DNA of 49,487 nt from Candidatus Treponema equifaecale (lineage in GTDB: Bacteria > Spirochaetota > Spirochaetia > Treponematales > Treponemataceae): positions 1-49,487 of the forward strand of contig JAGHUJ010000024.1 in assembly GCA_018064905.1 (NCBI GenBank), written 5' to 3'. The position numbers were made by a program, and so were the translations under genes. This document shows positions 34,142 through 43,429 of the stretch, one piece after another. Position 1 is the first letter of the stretch. Each line of letters begins with the position of its first letter. Below the pieces are notes generated by a model. That model saw only the letters and a program-made list of their open reading frames with translations, made no database searches and was not told the origin of the DNA.

Positions 34142-35569
34142 TTAATATTTTTTTGCAAAAGCTTTGAGCGCTGAAATCTGATTTTCCACCATTTTTGGAC
34201 TTGGACCGCCTGTTGTTGTTCTGGCTTCCATACATGCCTTTGGTGTGATCTTTTCAAAAATATCTTCTTCAATCAGGTCAGAAATCTTCTTCATATCTTC
34301 GATTTTAAGCTCTTCGATTGCTGAAAGTCCTGAATCAATTGCAAGACGAACACAGCGGGCTGAAACACCATGAGCAACACGGAAAGGCATTCCCTTGCGC
34401 ACAAGATAATCAGCAACATCTGTAGCATTTGCAAAACCGCCAAAGCAAGAGCCTTCCATTTGTGGAAGATTCCATTCTGCGCTGGCAATCATTGCCTCAA
34501 ATACGATTACATTGCCCTGAACTGTGTCCAGAGCCTCAAACAATGGAGCCTTGTCTTCCTGCATGTCACGGTCATAAGCCAGTGGCAAGCCTTTCATCAT
34601 TACAAGAAGATTGATAAGGTCGCCATAAACTTTTCCAGTTCTTCCACGGATAAGTTCTGCAAAGTCCGGATTCTTTTTCTGAGGCATGATTGAAGAACCT
34701 GTGGACCATTTTTCGCTCAAATTGATGAAGCCGAATTCTGTTGTTGACCAAAGAACAACTTCCTCACACATACGGCTGAGGTGCTGCTGCAAGATTGCAA
34801 AGTCAGAAGTGAATTCAATGCAGTAGTCGCGGTCAGAAACTGAATCCAGTGAATTTTCTGTAACACCGGCAAAACCAAGATTTTCTGCAACCATTTCACG
34901 GTTTAATGGAAGACCGGAACCCATCAAGGCACCTGAACCAAGTGGAGAAAGGGAAACCCGTTTGAGAGAATCTTCAAGCCGTTCAACATCGCGCTTAAGC
35001 ATCCAGGCCCATGCACACAAATGCTGTGCCAAAGTTCCAGGCTGAGCGTGCTGCATGTGAGTATATCCAGTCAGAAGTGAATGTGTGTGTTTTGATGCAA
35101 TGTCTGCCAGTGTGTTTATGAGAGAAGCAATCTGTTTCTGAAGCTCAGGAATTACACGGCGAAGATAAAGTCTTTCATCCAATGCAATCTGGTCATTTCG
35201 GCTGCGGCCAGTGTGAAGTTTTCTTCCAGGATCTCCAATTCTGTCTGTAAGTGTAGCTTCAACAAAAGAATGAATATCTTCTGCGCTGTAGTCGATTTTA
35301 AGGGCACCAGAACCCAAATCCTTTTCAATTGAATCCAATCCGTCCTGAATAGCCTTGTTTTCTTCTTTTGAAATGATTCCTTGAGAAGCCAGCATTGCTG
35401 CATGAGCTTTTGAACCGTGGATATCATCCAATGCCATTCTTTCATCAACGTGAATTGAAGTTTCAAATTCTACCGCAGCTGCATCAGGACCTTCTGCAAA
35501 ACGTCCGTGCCAGAGTGCTGCGTGGTTGTTATCTGTGATTGTTCCGTGTGGAGTGTTTTCGTTTGCCAT
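34142..35569 (-). CDS. argH: argininosuccinate lyase
   Basis: A 475-residue ArgH that splits argininosuccinate into arginine and fumarate, the last step of arginine synthesis. The family signature GSSIMPQKKNPD is present near residue 290, with TGRSRNDQIALDERLYLR and GYTHMQHAQPGTLAQH upstream. Length is normal. No argG or other arginine genes are in view. There is no Shine-Dalgarno: a TATAAT box ends 8 bases before the ATG, and a half-site of the XRE operator family overlaps the -35. The amino-acid importer downstream may serve the same pathway, which is inference. Confidence 0.96.
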   Translation of the reverse strand: MANENTPHGTITDNNHAALWHGRFAEGPDAAAVEFETSIHVDERMALDDIHGSKAHAAMLASQGIISKEENKAIQDGLDSIEKDLGSGALKIDYSAEDIHSFVEATLTDRIGDPGRKLHTGRSRNDQIALDERLYLRRVIPELQKQIASLINTLADIASKHTHSLLTGYTHMQHAQPGTLAQHLCAWAWMLKRDVERLEDSLKRVSLSPLGSGALMGSGLPLNREMVAENLGFAGVTENSLDSVSDRDYCIEFTSDFAILQQHLSRMCEEVVLWSTTEFGFINLSEKWSTGSSIMPQKKNPDFAELIRGRTGKVYGDLINLLVMMKGLPLAYDRDMQEDKAPLFEALDTVQGNVIVFEAMIASAEWNLPQMEGSCFGGFANATDVADYLVRKGMPFRVAHGVSARCVRLAIDSGLSAIEELKIEDMKKISDLIEEDIFEKITPKACMEARTTTGGPSPKMVENQISALKAFAKKY

Positions 35570-35606
35570 AATTTGAAATTATACAGAAATTGAAGCTTAA
35601 TGAGAA
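35570..35606 (-). promoter_or_regulatory. argH promoter adjacent to ATG
   Basis: -35 TTCTCA at 35601-35606, 17-base spacer, -10 TATAAT at 35578-35583, 8 bases before the ATG at 35569. AATGAG at 35599-35604, a half-site of the nearby operators, overlaps the -35. Confidence 0.5.
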
Positions 35607-35630
35607 TAAGAAAAAAAGCACATTCAATTT

Positions 35631-35649
35631 TACTCATTTTAATTGAGTA
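35631..35649. promoter_or_regulatory. operator candidate 1 in the argH/XRE divergent region
   Basis: TACTCATTTTAATTGAGTA is a near-perfect inverted repeat of TACTCA with TGAGTA. It shares the ACTCATT element with sites at 35664-35672 and 35698-35712, and with the AATGAG half-site at 35599-35604. Confidence 0.5.
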
Positions 35650-35679
35650 TACCTCCGTAAAATTACTCATTTAAAATCT

Positions 35680-35712
35680 ATGTCAAATTAAAATTCCCTC
35701 ATTCATAATGAG
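35680..35712 (+). promoter_or_regulatory. XRE gene promoter overlapped by operator candidate 2
   Basis: -35-like ATGTCA at 35680-35685, 18-base spacer, -10 CATAAT at 35704-35709, 6 bases before the ATG at 35716. The inverted repeat CTCATTCATAATGAG (35698-35712) covers the -10 completely, as expected for autorepression. Confidence 0.5.
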
Positions 35713-35715
35713 TCT

Positions 35716-36066
35716 ATGACCTCGTATCAGGAAGCTTTTATAAAGAACTTAAAGACTGCACGCAAAGAAAAGAATATTTCTCAGGCAAAACTGGCAGAAC
35801 TTTGCAATGTTTCAACAGGTACAATCGGAAATATTGAGTGCGGAAAAGCGGAACCTTCATTTGGACTTTTGTTTGTCCTGGCAGATGCATTGGAAACAAC
35901 AGCGTCAGATTTAATCAAGGAACCAAAGAACATAACTCCACGCTCAGAAGAACTGATTACAGACGGACAACTTATCAAGATAAAGGAAAGACTGAACGAA
36001 GTGCTTCAGGAAGCATTCAACGAAACTTTTCAGCAGTTTCAGTACAATCCTCGGCACAGAATCTAA
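35716..36066 (+). CDS. XRE-family helix-turn-helix transcriptional regulator
   Basis: A 116-residue regulator. Residues ~9-64 form a Cro/cI-type HTH: LKTARKEKNISQAKLAELCNVSTGTIGNIECGKAEPSFGLLFVLADALETTASDL. The C-terminal ~50 residues are helical and charged (QLIKIKERLNEVLQEAFNETFQQFQ) and probably mediate dimerisation. It is divergent from argH, with repeated ACTCATT-type sites in between, so it likely represses itself and may control argH. There is no Shine-Dalgarno, and the operator overlaps the -10. It is the only plus-strand gene right of 3.6 kb. The ligand, if any, is unknown. Confidence 0.9.
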   Translation: MTSYQEAFIKNLKTARKEKNISQAKLAELCNVSTGTIGNIECGKAEPSFGLLFVLADALETTASDLIKEPKNITPRSEELITDGQLIKIKERLNEVLQEAFNETFQQFQYNPRHRI

Positions 36067-36109
36067 AAATTTTCGTAAAAACAGCGGCTTTCGATTTTAT
36101 TCAAAGTTT

Positions 36110-37603
36110 CTAAATCTGCTCAATATATTCTGCAAGAGTGTCGCTTTCACCGGTGCGTTCATTCTGTTCAAGAGGCCTGCGGATTTTTACATTCACAACA
36201 CTGCCCGCCTTTGGAAGATTTTCAGCGTCGGGAGCAAAATTAAGTTGGCAATGCAGGAAATTTTCGGTAACCGCATGAATAACAATTCTGTCCTTAACAA
36301 GCCTTGCCCTGTGAATCGTTTCACAAACTGCCGGCAAAATCTGTGCTGAGTATGAAAGTATGTACTGGGCCTTGGATTTTTTGTTGAATTCTTCCAGCTG
36401 CTTAATTCTGCCATCGGTAACATAATTCGGAACCATTGGCCGCATTTTAAAAGCTTCTGTTCCTGGTCTGGCACTGAATGGAAAAGCGTGAACAAAGGTA
36501 AAGCCACATTCACGGAGCATTTTCATTGTAAGCTCAAAATCCTCATCTGTTTCACCAGGAAACCCTGCAATTATGTCACAGGCAAGGAATGGATTTCCTT
36601 TGGCCTTTTTGAGAAGTTCACAAGCCTTGTACACCGCCTCAATTTTGTAAGGCCGCTTCATTTTTGCAAGAACAGCATCGCTTCCGCTTTGAACAGAAAT
36701 ATGGAAATGTGGACGAACACGAGGATTTGAAATAAGTTCAGCCAGCTCCTCATTCACAATTTCAGGATAAAGGCTGGATATACGGATTCCGATTTTCTGA
36801 GTATTGTCCAGCATCAGTCTGAGAAGACCTGCAAAATTCAGATACGTGTCACCTTCTGAAGAAGGATTTAAAAGCGAAGGATGAATGTTTAAATTTGAAT
36901 CTGCAACAAGTTTTCCTCTGTACTGACCAATATTTACAGTAGTGATTACAACTTCAGTCTGCCCCGCTTTTTCAAGAGCCTGCACTCTTGATACAACCTC
37001 ATTTGCATCAAGAGAAACAGCCTTTCCTCTGGCCAGTCTGATGGCACAATATGTACACACGCAGTTGCATCCATCCTGAATTTTCAGAGAAGACCTGGAA
37101 TGATTTATAAAAGTGTCTGTTGAAAGCCTGAATGGCTCAGTAATAAGATTTTTTTCACCGGAAGCATTTCTTTCGTCAAAAAATTTCTGAATTTCTTTTG
37201 AAACATCTTCTGCACAAGCGCCATCTTTTTTAAGAATCTTTTTAAGGATTTCCGGAACATCAGCCATGGCACCCTTGTGCTGACCACCAAGAACACAGAC
37301 TCTTTCGCTGATTCCCATTATTTCCTTTTGAGCCAGCTGCGCATAACAACCTGTTACAGCCACGGCACAATTAGGACAAACCTTAAGCAGCATTCTGATT
37401 ATTCTTCTGGCCTTCTGTTCTGCCTTTGCAGTTACAGTACAGGTGTTCACCACACAAAGAACAACATTTTCATCAGATTGAGAAGCAGTGAGAGGTTCCA
37501 TGGTTACTTCAAAACCAGCCTCTGCAAAAAAACGGGCTGCACCCTCGCTTTCCACTTGGTTAAGCTTGCAGCCCAATGTTTCAAAATGAATTTTATTCAA
37601 CAT
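36110..37603 (-). CDS. mtaB: MtaB-type tRNA (t6A37) methylthiotransferase
   Basis: A 497-residue radical-SAM methylthiotransferase that would convert t6A to ms2t6A at position 37 of tRNAs reading ANN codons. The N-terminal cluster cysteines are in LGCKLNQ, VVNTCTVTAKAEQKARR and TGCYAQL. The radical-SAM motif is CNCVCTYC (CxxxCxxC). The signature IRISSLYPEIV and HISVQSGSDAVLAKMKRPY follow, and the C-terminus has a TRAM-like part. It is somewhat long because of an insert of about 50 residues (roughly 115-175) before the radical-SAM site. CTVTAKAEQKARR favours MtaB over MiaB. It is convergent with the XRE gene. Confidence 0.92.
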   Translation of the reverse strand: MLNKIHFETLGCKLNQVESEGAARFFAEAGFEVTMEPLTASQSDENVVLCVVNTCTVTAKAEQKARRIIRMLLKVCPNCAVAVTGCYAQLAQKEIMGISERVCVLGGQHKGAMADVPEILKKILKKDGACAEDVSKEIQKFFDERNASGEKNLITEPFRLSTDTFINHSRSSLKIQDGCNCVCTYCAIRLARGKAVSLDANEVVSRVQALEKAGQTEVVITTVNIGQYRGKLVADSNLNIHPSLLNPSSEGDTYLNFAGLLRLMLDNTQKIGIRISSLYPEIVNEELAELISNPRVRPHFHISVQSGSDAVLAKMKRPYKIEAVYKACELLKKAKGNPFLACDIIAGFPGETDEDFELTMKMLRECGFTFVHAFPFSARPGTEAFKMRPMVPNYVTDGRIKQLEEFNKKSKAQYILSYSAQILPAVCETIHRARLVKDRIVIHAVTENFLHCQLNFAPDAENLPKAGSVVNVKIRRPLEQNERTGESDTLAEYIEQI

Positions 37604-37633
37604 ATTAAAAAATTTCTAAACTGTCTGATAAAA

Positions 37634-38254
37634 CTATCTGAGGCGGGCTGTCACACGTTCTTTTCCACGGGCAGCATCTCCCTGGGAAGCATTCAATTCA
37701 AGGGCCTTGTTATATGCTTCAAGTGCTGAAGCATAGCTTCCGGCCATTTCTCTGGCATAACCGCAGCGAGTCCACCAGATATCAACCGTAGGCTCAGTAT
37801 AAACTGCAGTTGTCATGGACATATCCGCATGCTGGTACTTTCCCTGACGAATGTAGATTTCACCCATGTAGTAGTAAGCATTTCCGATTCTGGCAGCGTT
37901 GGAAGGAGCATTCGCAATGTAAAGCTGGAACATTTCCATAGCACCATTGTTTTTTCCCTGATAATATTTGGCCTCACCCAAAACTTCCATCAAACGAACA
38001 TCGCTTGAAGAAACTTTTCTGGCATTTGTAGCCCGTTCCTCAGCTTCTGCGTACTGCTTGTTCCTTACCAGACTCCAGCAAAGAACACAATAAGAATCAA
38101 TATTGTTTGGATTTTCTGTGATTTCCTGCTCACAAATTTTAATTGCCTCAGGATAGTTTCCGCTTCTGTACAATACAAGTGCATCAGCCCGCTGAGCAAA
38201 TGCCACAGCCTGAAACAAAAGTGCAGAAACCAGTGCAAGAATTATCTTTTTCAT
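37634..38254 (-). CDS. exported TPR-repeat protein
   Basis: A 206-residue protein with a signal peptide (MKKIILALVSALLFQAVAFA, about residues 1-20) and tetratricopeptide repeats covering nearly all of the rest: ALVLYRSGNYPEAIKICEQEITENPNN, AYYYMGEIYIRQGKYQHADMSM and SYASALEAYNKALELNAS. TPR solenoids bind partner proteins; this one would act in the periplasm. A GGTGG site lies about 8 bases before the ATG. The downstream mtaB begins 30 bases after its stop. The neighbouring bactofilin and small outer-membrane-like genes suggest an envelope or cell-shape role, which is inference. Confidence 0.85.
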   Translation of the reverse strand: MKKIILALVSALLFQAVAFAQRADALVLYRSGNYPEAIKICEQEITENPNNIDSYCVLCWSLVRNKQYAEAEERATNARKVSSSDVRLMEVLGEAKYYQGKNNGAMEMFQLYIANAPSNAARIGNAYYYMGEIYIRQGKYQHADMSMTTAVYTEPTVDIWWTRCGYAREMAGSYASALEAYNKALELNASQGDAARGKERVTARLR

Positions 38255-38303
38255 TTATTTTCCACCATTAGAAGTTTCAATCAAATATAATTCGAAATCA
38301 GAA

Positions 38304-38663
38304 TCAGTTGGTCATTGTACAACGACCAGTGAAGTGAGAACCTGGCTCAAGAACAACCTGTTTTGAAGTGATGTCCCCCAGAACTGAACCCGATGCAGTC
38401 ACAAAAACCAGATCCTTTGCAGCAATGTTGCCTTCAACTTTTCCACGAACCAGCACTCTGGAAGCAGAAATTCCAGCCTTTACAACAGCATCAGAATCAA
38501 CCACCAGGTCACTTGTAGCATCAATTGAACCGTCCACAGTTCCCCTGATCATAAATGGTTTTGCAAATTTAATATTTCCGTGAAAAGCGATATCTGGAGC
38601 GAGAATTGTATCAAAATCTTCTTCTTCCAAATCAAAAAGGTCAGTATCTTTAACTTCAATCAT
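38304..38663 (-). CDS. bactofilin (polymer-forming cytoskeletal protein)
   Basis: A 119-residue bactofilin from the ATG at 38663. The core is a right-handed beta-helix of short repeats: IKFAKPFMIRGTVDGSIDATSDLVVDSDAVVKAGISASRVLVRGKVEGNIAAKDLVFVTASGSVLGDITSKQVVLEPG-like rungs. It is followed by FTGRCTMTN. Bactofilins polymerise without nucleotides and organise cell-wall or shape machinery. No M23 peptidase partner is adjacent. A promoter TTGACC-17-TAAACT ends 8 bases before the ATG with no Shine-Dalgarno. Six bases upstream of the ATG a TTG opens the same frame, but it falls too close to the -10. Confidence 0.92.
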   Translation of the reverse strand: MIEVKDTDLFDLEEEDFDTILAPDIAFHGNIKFAKPFMIRGTVDGSIDATSDLVVDSDAVVKAGISASRVLVRGKVEGNIAAKDLVFVTASGSVLGDITSKQVVLEPGSHFTGRCTMTN

Positions 38664-38700
38664 ATTCAAACAGTTTAATTGTGATAAAACTTTAGGTCAA
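38664..38700 (-). promoter_or_regulatory. bactofilin promoter adjacent to ATG
   Basis: -35 TTGACC at 38695-38700, 17-base spacer, -10 TAAACT at 38672-38677, 8 bases before the ATG at 38663. No Shine-Dalgarno is present. Confidence 0.55.
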
Positions 38701-38706
38701 GCGAAC

Positions 38707-39201
38707 CTAAAACCAAAGTCTAAGCCCCGCAGTACAAGGAAAACTGGCAGGCCGAAACAAAGGTGAAATTTCATTGTCCTCATTCAATTTTATTCCGTAA
38801 TATGGATTCCAAACAAATTGAGTGAAGATTTCAAGATGCCGGCGGAAGAAAAAGAAATCAAGTCCGATTCCAGCTCTTGCTCCGGTGGAAATTTCCATTT
38901 TTTCATCGTTCTTCAAAAATTCACCGCTGATTCCCCAAAGAACAAAATAATCCAGATGCTCTGCGATTCGTTCATTAATGAACCAGTTATCCACAAAAAC
39001 AGAAAATTTATTGCAGTCCAAGTGAGCATTTGTAAGCACTGACCAGGGCTGAGTGTCCTGTCTGAAAGTGGCAGAAACACAGTCTGTTGGAGTTGTGGAT
39101 AAATTGTATGTGTAAGCCCCGCCAATTCCAGTTCTGCAGAATCCACCATAAAGTGGAATGAAAAGCAGAACAAAAGCAAGTGCAATCTTATTGAATTTCA
39201 T
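38707..39201 (-). CDS. small putative outer-membrane beta-barrel protein
   Basis: A 164-residue protein from the ATG at 39201, where a signal peptide begins (MKFNKIALAFVLLFIPLYGGFC). An upstream in-frame TTG at 39249 would put 16 polar residues before it and is unlikely. The mature part alternates polar and hydrophobic residues and ends in LRLWF, a C-terminal aromatic typical of barrel proteins. Patterns include GIGGAYTYNLS and GARAGIGLDFFFFRRHLEIFTQFVWNPYYGIKL. I do not recognise the family. A TACAAT box ends 6 bases before the ATG. It lies between clpB and the bactofilin gene. Confidence 0.65.
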   Translation of the reverse strand: MKFNKIALAFVLLFIPLYGGFCRTGIGGAYTYNLSTTPTDCVSATFRQDTQPWSVLTNAHLDCNKFSVFVDNWFINERIAEHLDYFVLWGISGEFLKNDEKMEISTGARAGIGLDFFFFRRHLEIFTQFVWNPYYGIKLNEDNEISPLFRPASFPCTAGLRLWF

Positions 39202-39251
39202 TCCACCATTGTAGCAGATTTTTTTATCATTGAAAATTGCGGTTTTCAAGC

Positions 39252-41843
39252 TCAGGAAAATTCAAGCTGAAGTCCAGAACTGCTCACTTTAATTTCAGAA
39301 TTTTCACCGAATTTTCCAGAAAGCAGTTCCTTTGCCAGAGGATTCTCCACATAAGTCTGAACCGCACGCTTTACAGGTCTTGCACCAAAAGCCGGATCAT
39401 AGCCTTTTTCTGAAATAAAGCTTACAGCACTTTCATCAAATTCAATTTTGATTCGTCTTTCTTCCAGCCTTTTCTGAACCCGCTTAAGCTGATTTCTCAC
39501 AATTCCATCAATGCAGTTTTTGTCCAGCTTGTTGAACATAACCGTTTCATCGATTCGGTTCAGGAATTCTGGTCTGAATGTTCTGAGCAGAAGCCGATCT
39601 ATTTTTTCACGAAGCTCAGAATTCTGTGCAGATTCACTTTCCAGAATCAAATCGCTTCCAAGATTGCTGGTCATAATAATGATGGAATTCTTAAAATCCA
39701 CAACTCTTCCCTGTCCGTCAGTCAATCGTCCGTCATCCAGAACCTGCAGAAGCACATTGAACACATCAGGATGAGCCTTTTCCACTTCATCAAACAGAAT
39801 TACACTGTATGGCCGCCGTCTCACAGCTTCAGTAAGCTGACCGCCTTCATCGTAGCCCACATATCCAGGAGGTGCACCAATAAGGCGGCTTACAGAGAAT
39901 TTTTCCATATATTCAGACATATCAATTCTTGTAAGCGATTTTTCATCATTAAACAGGAAATCAGCCAGTGTCTTTGCAAGTTCAGTTTTACCAACGCCGG
40001 TAGGTCCAATAAACAGGAATGAGCCCAAAGGTCTGTTAGGATCGCTCAGCCCCGCACGGTTTCGTCTGATTGCATCGCTTACAACAGAAACCGCTTCATT
40101 CTGCCCGATTACACGCTCATGGAGAACATTTTCCAGCTGAACATATTTCTGTTTTTCGCTGGTCATCATCTTGCTCACAGGAATTCCAGTCCAGGTTGAG
40201 ACAACTCTTGCAATATCTTCTTCTGTAACCTCCTGTCTTAAAAGTGCCGATGAATCCTGATTATCCTCTGCTTTGCTTCTCTCATCATCCTTTTTTTCAC
40301 TTTCAGAAAGTTCCTTTTCAAGATCAGGAATAATCGAATATTTGAATTCGGCAGCTTTTTCCAGATTTCCTTCCCTTACATATTTTTCTTCTTCGATTCT
40401 AGCCTGTTCCAGTTTCTCCTTAAGCTCCCTGGACTTATTGATTTCAGCTTTTTCATTCTGCCATCTCAGTCTCATGGCATCACGACGGCTAGAAATTTCA
40501 GAAAGTTCTTTTTCAAGTTTTTCAAGGCGTTCTTTTGAAGCGGCATCATCTTCCTTGCTGAGGCTCTGCTTTTCAATCTGAAGCTGAAGAATTTTTCGTT
40601 CCAGCTGGTCCAGTTCTGTAGGTTCGCTTTCAATTTCCATCTTAAGCCGTGAAGCAGCCTCATCCACCAGATCAATCGCCTTGTCCGGCAAGAAACGGGT
40701 TGTAATATAGCGGTCAGAAAGGGTTGCTGCAGAAACAAGAGCCTCATCATTGATTTTTACACCGTGATGAATCTCGTATTTGTCCCTAAGTCCACGGAGA
40801 ATTGCTATAGTGTCTTCCACAGTCGGCTCTGCACAATACACCTGCTGAAAACGTCGTTCCAGTGCAGAATCTTTTTCAATATATTTTCTATATTCATTCA
40901 AAGTTGTGGCACCAATCGCACGAAGTTCTCCCCTGGCCAGAGCAGGTTTCAGAAGATTGGAAGCATCCATACTGCCCTCACCAGCACCTGCACCAACGAT
41001 CGTGTGAAGTTCATCTATAAAAAGAATAATCTGACCTTCAGACTTTGCCACATCATTTATAACGGCCTTAAGTCTTTCCTCAAATTCACCGCGGAATTTA
41101 GCACCGGCCACCAAAGATCCCATATCAAGGGAAAGAAGTCGCTTGTCCTTAAGAGACTCAGGCACATCACCGCTGGCAATACGACGGGCAAGACCTTCAA
41201 CAATGGCAGTCTTACCAACGCCAGGCTCACCAATCAAAACCGGATTATTTTTTGTGCGGCGAACCAGAACCTGCATCACACGTCGGATTTCTTCATCACG
41301 GCCAATAACTGGATCAATCTTATCCTGTCTGGCCCTTGCCGTAAGATCCGTACAATATTTTTCCAGGGACTGCATCTTGCTTTCCGGATCCTGAGAATCA
41401 ACCTTCGTGTTGCCCCGAATCGATTTAAGTGCTTCAAGAATATTTTTTTCTGTAATTCCGTTATCTTTTAAAAGCTGTCCAATTCTGTCATCGCTTTCAG
41501 ACATGGCAAGAAGAAGATGCTCCACGCTAAGAAAAGAGTCCCCAAGCTTTGCCATGAAATTCTCAGCCTTTGCCACAACTTTCTGCGCAGCAGGAGAAAA
41601 AGCCATGTTCACGTTGCCGGTAACCCGTGGATTTGAGTCGATATATTCTTTTAATTTTGATTGAATTTGAGAAGGATTTGCACCGATTCGCTCAATCAGC
41701 GGCTTTATGATTCCGTCCTTCTGCTCTAACAAAGTGTAAAGAAGATGCTCCAGCCCAACCTGACTGGAATCGTTCTGCTGGGCCAGACTGGTGGCATTTT
41801 GAATAGCTTCCTGTGTTTTTAATGTAAACTGATCAAAGGTCAT
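39252..41843 (-). CDS. clpB: ClpB disaggregase
   Basis: An 863-residue Hsp100 ATPase that works with DnaK to rescue aggregated proteins. In order: Clp N-domain repeats (1-145), first AAA domain with Walker [14 protein letters not shown] near 205 and [16 protein letters not shown], the coiled middle domain (about 400-530) rich in Lys/Glu, second AAA domain with [14 protein letters not shown] near 608 and [29 protein letters not shown], then the C-terminal D2-small domain. Length is normal. A GGAGG site lies about 7 bases before the ATG. I see no CIRCE element upstream. Confidence 0.97.
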   Translation of the reverse strand: MTFDQFTLKTQEAIQNATSLAQQNDSSQVGLEHLLYTLLEQKDGIIKPLIERIGANPSQIQSKLKEYIDSNPRVTGNVNMAFSPAAQKVVAKAENFMAKLGDSFLSVEHLLLAMSESDDRIGQLLKDNGITEKNILEALKSIRGNTKVDSQDPESKMQSLEKYCTDLTARARQDKIDPVIGRDEEIRRVMQVLVRRTKNNPVLIGEPGVGKTAIVEGLARRIASGDVPESLKDKRLLSLDMGSLVAGAKFRGEFEERLKAVINDVAKSEGQIILFIDELHTIVGAGAGEGSMDASNLLKPALARGELRAIGATTLNEYRKYIEKDSALERRFQQVYCAEPTVEDTIAILRGLRDKYEIHHGVKINDEALVSAATLSDRYITTRFLPDKAIDLVDEAASRLKMEIESEPTELDQLERKILQLQIEKQSLSKEDDAASKERLEKLEKELSEISSRRDAMRLRWQNEKAEINKSRELKEKLEQARIEEEKYVREGNLEKAAEFKYSIIPDLEKELSESEKKDDERSKAEDNQDSSALLRQEVTEEDIARVVSTWTGIPVSKMMTSEKQKYVQLENVLHERVIGQNEAVSVVSDAIRRNRAGLSDPNRPLGSFLFIGPTGVGKTELAKTLADFLFNDEKSLTRIDMSEYMEKFSVSRLIGAPPGYVGYDEGGQLTEAVRRRPYSVILFDEVEKAHPDVFNVLLQVLDDGRLTDGQGRVVDFKNSIIIMTSNLGSDLILESESAQNSELREKIDRLLLRTFRPEFLNRIDETVMFNKLDKNCIDGIVRNQLKRVQKRLEERRIKIEFDESAVSFISEKGYDPAFGARPVKRAVQTYVENPLAKELLSGKFGENSEIKVSSSGLQLEFS

Positions 41844-41921
41844 TGATTTGCCTCCGTAATTTTATTTCTTTCATAATGAAAATAATAAAAAAAACGGCAA
41901 ACGGCAAATTTTATTTTGTTT

Positions 41922-43091
41922 TTATTTACCTATGACTTCGATTTCGCCAAATTCGCAGACAGCATCGTAAATATTGGCATGTTCAAGAAGCTCAAGATTC
42001 TTTCCAAGCTTTTTATAAACGCGAATTTCACCGGTTCCGCTTCCGCTTCCCAGAATTTTCATCAAAGACCTCTTTCCCTGAGGAATCTCATAGTCTCTGA
42101 CAATCATTTCATTCGCATTGCAATAAACATCTATGTCTATCACATATTTTCCGTTCTGAGTGCTCACCATCCAGTGAACTTTTTCCTCACCTTCTTTGCC
42201 AGGCATCTGAGTACATTCATGAATCAGCGAAGTTTTTCTGAAAAGTTTTTTCTCGCCAATTTTGAAGACCTCCCCTTCAAGGAACAGTATGCCTTTAAGG
42301 GAATTCTCAAATTCACCGTCAATGGCAAAGCAGGAATTGAGCATGGATTTTCCAGAAATAATGCTTGTGAGTTTTGTTGAAGACAAATGAAAATATGGAT
42401 TAAAAACACCGCTTCCCCAGCTTTTGTCCGAATAACCAAAAGAAGTTTTTGGCGTAATCAGATATTCCTGACCATTCAGCGTAACTGTACCAGAATAAAG
42501 AGTCTTCAAACCAAAAGGAGCCCAGAATGAGTCCCCCTTCTTGTACATCGGTTCGCTCAGAATGTTTCGTTCAAATTTAACATCCCATTCCATTGAACCA
42601 GCGTCACACAAAAGCTCAGGCTTTATACGAAGTTCCTGAGAATTTACAGAAATTGAACCGCTGAGAGAATTCTGACCAAACATACATTCCCCAGCTTTAA
42701 AAGTTCCGGCATTCTTGATAACTGTAAACTGTGATGAAGCGATGAATTTATTGAAGTGCTTTCCAGCCTTTCCATATGAACCAGCCTTTATAAGAACATA
42801 GGACGGTTTCACTGCAAGCTCCTCATTTGCATTTTGTGCAGCTGCAGTTCCAGCCAAAGCATATTGAAGATCAGACTCAGATACAGCAAGCCGTGACTTT
42901 TGACCAATTACAGCAACTTTCGGAGAAACACCAGGATTAACGATGTAAAGCTCAATGAAAAATTTTCTTTCCTGATTTGTATCAGCATTAACAGCTGTAA
43001 AAACATATCTCCATCGTTCAAAACCTTCCTGACGAAGTTTTCCACGGAGAACATACTGATCTAAATGCTGATTTACCTTAATGTCTGCCAT
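41922..43091 (-). CDS. CrtC/AttH-like lipocalin-fold protein (hypothetical)
   Basis: A 389-residue protein with no signal peptide. It looks all-beta and rich in aromatic and glycine residues. The central segment FGYSDKSWGSGVFNPYFHLSS (about 216-236) and GEEKVHWMVSTQNGKYVIDIDVYC resemble proteins with the AttH / hydroxyneurosporene-synthase / tocopherol-cyclase type of double-lipocalin fold, which bind or alter hydrophobic molecules. No carotenoid or quinone genes are nearby, so the activity is unknown. An AGGTGA site lies 7 bases before the ATG. It lies between clpB and a small gene preceding the PreP-type peptidase. Confidence 0.6.
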   Translation of the reverse strand: MADIKVNQHLDQYVLRGKLRQEGFERWRYVFTAVNADTNQERKFFIELYIVNPGVSPKVAVIGQKSRLAVSESDLQYALAGTAAAQNANEELAVKPSYVLIKAGSYGKAGKHFNKFIASSQFTVIKNAGTFKAGECMFGQNSLSGSISVNSQELRIKPELLCDAGSMEWDVKFERNILSEPMYKKGDSFWAPFGLKTLYSGTVTLNGQEYLITPKTSFGYSDKSWGSGVFNPYFHLSSTKLTSIISGKSMLNSCFAIDGEFENSLKGILFLEGEVFKIGEKKLFRKTSLIHECTQMPGKEGEEKVHWMVSTQNGKYVIDIDVYCNANEMIVRDYEIPQGKRSLMKILGSGSGTGEIRVYKKLGKNLELLEHANIYDAVCEFGEIEVIGK

Positions 43092-43195
43092 TTTCTAGTC
43101 ACCTGCACCAAACAAAAACAATTATCTACCTTGATTTTCGGAACTTCCAGAGAGGTGCTTTAGAAAAAATGCAACTTTTAAGCAATCTGCAGCTT

Positions 43196-43417
43196 TTATT
43201 TAAAGAATTTATTTAATGTTTTGTTGATGTCTTCCTGTTCAAGAGGATAATTTTCATCCAGATATGACAGACATTCAACGCAGGCTCTCTGAACATGCTC
43301 ATACCAGATTCTGTAGAGTTCAGGCTCCAGATCAGGTCCAGGATAAGGCGCCCCCTGAATATCTGATACAATCTGGCGCATCATTTTAAGACATTTTTCA
43401 AGCTTGTTATCTTTCAT
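43196..43417 (-). CDS. small hypothetical protein
   Basis: A 73-residue soluble protein, mostly helical, with two cysteines in CVECL and an acidic character (PGPDLEPELYRIWYEHVQRACVECLSYLDENYPLEQEDINK). A GAGG site lies about 6 bases before the ATG, and the gene follows the M16 peptidase stop by 12 bases, so it is probably co-expressed with it. I do not recognise it. Confidence 0.6.
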   Translation of the reverse strand: MKDNKLEKCLKMMRQIVSDIQGAPYPGPDLEPELYRIWYEHVQRACVECLSYLDENYPLEQEDINKTLNKFFK

Positions 43418-43429
43418 ATAAACCTCACT

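Noticed and set aside
35570..35715. ArgR box controlling argH
   Set aside because: The inverted repeats share ACTCATT/AATGAGT rather than an ArgR-type TGAAT-rich box, and a divergent XRE gene is the simpler candidate regulator.
40764..41471. Open frame of 235 codons on the plus strand opposite clpB
   Set aside because: Shadow of the conserved clpB coding sequence, with no plausible protein features.
41844..41921. CIRCE heat-shock operator upstream of clpB
   Set aside because: No TTAGCACTC-N9-GAGTGCTAA-like inverted repeat is present; only a short TTTCATAATGAAA palindrome without clear meaning.
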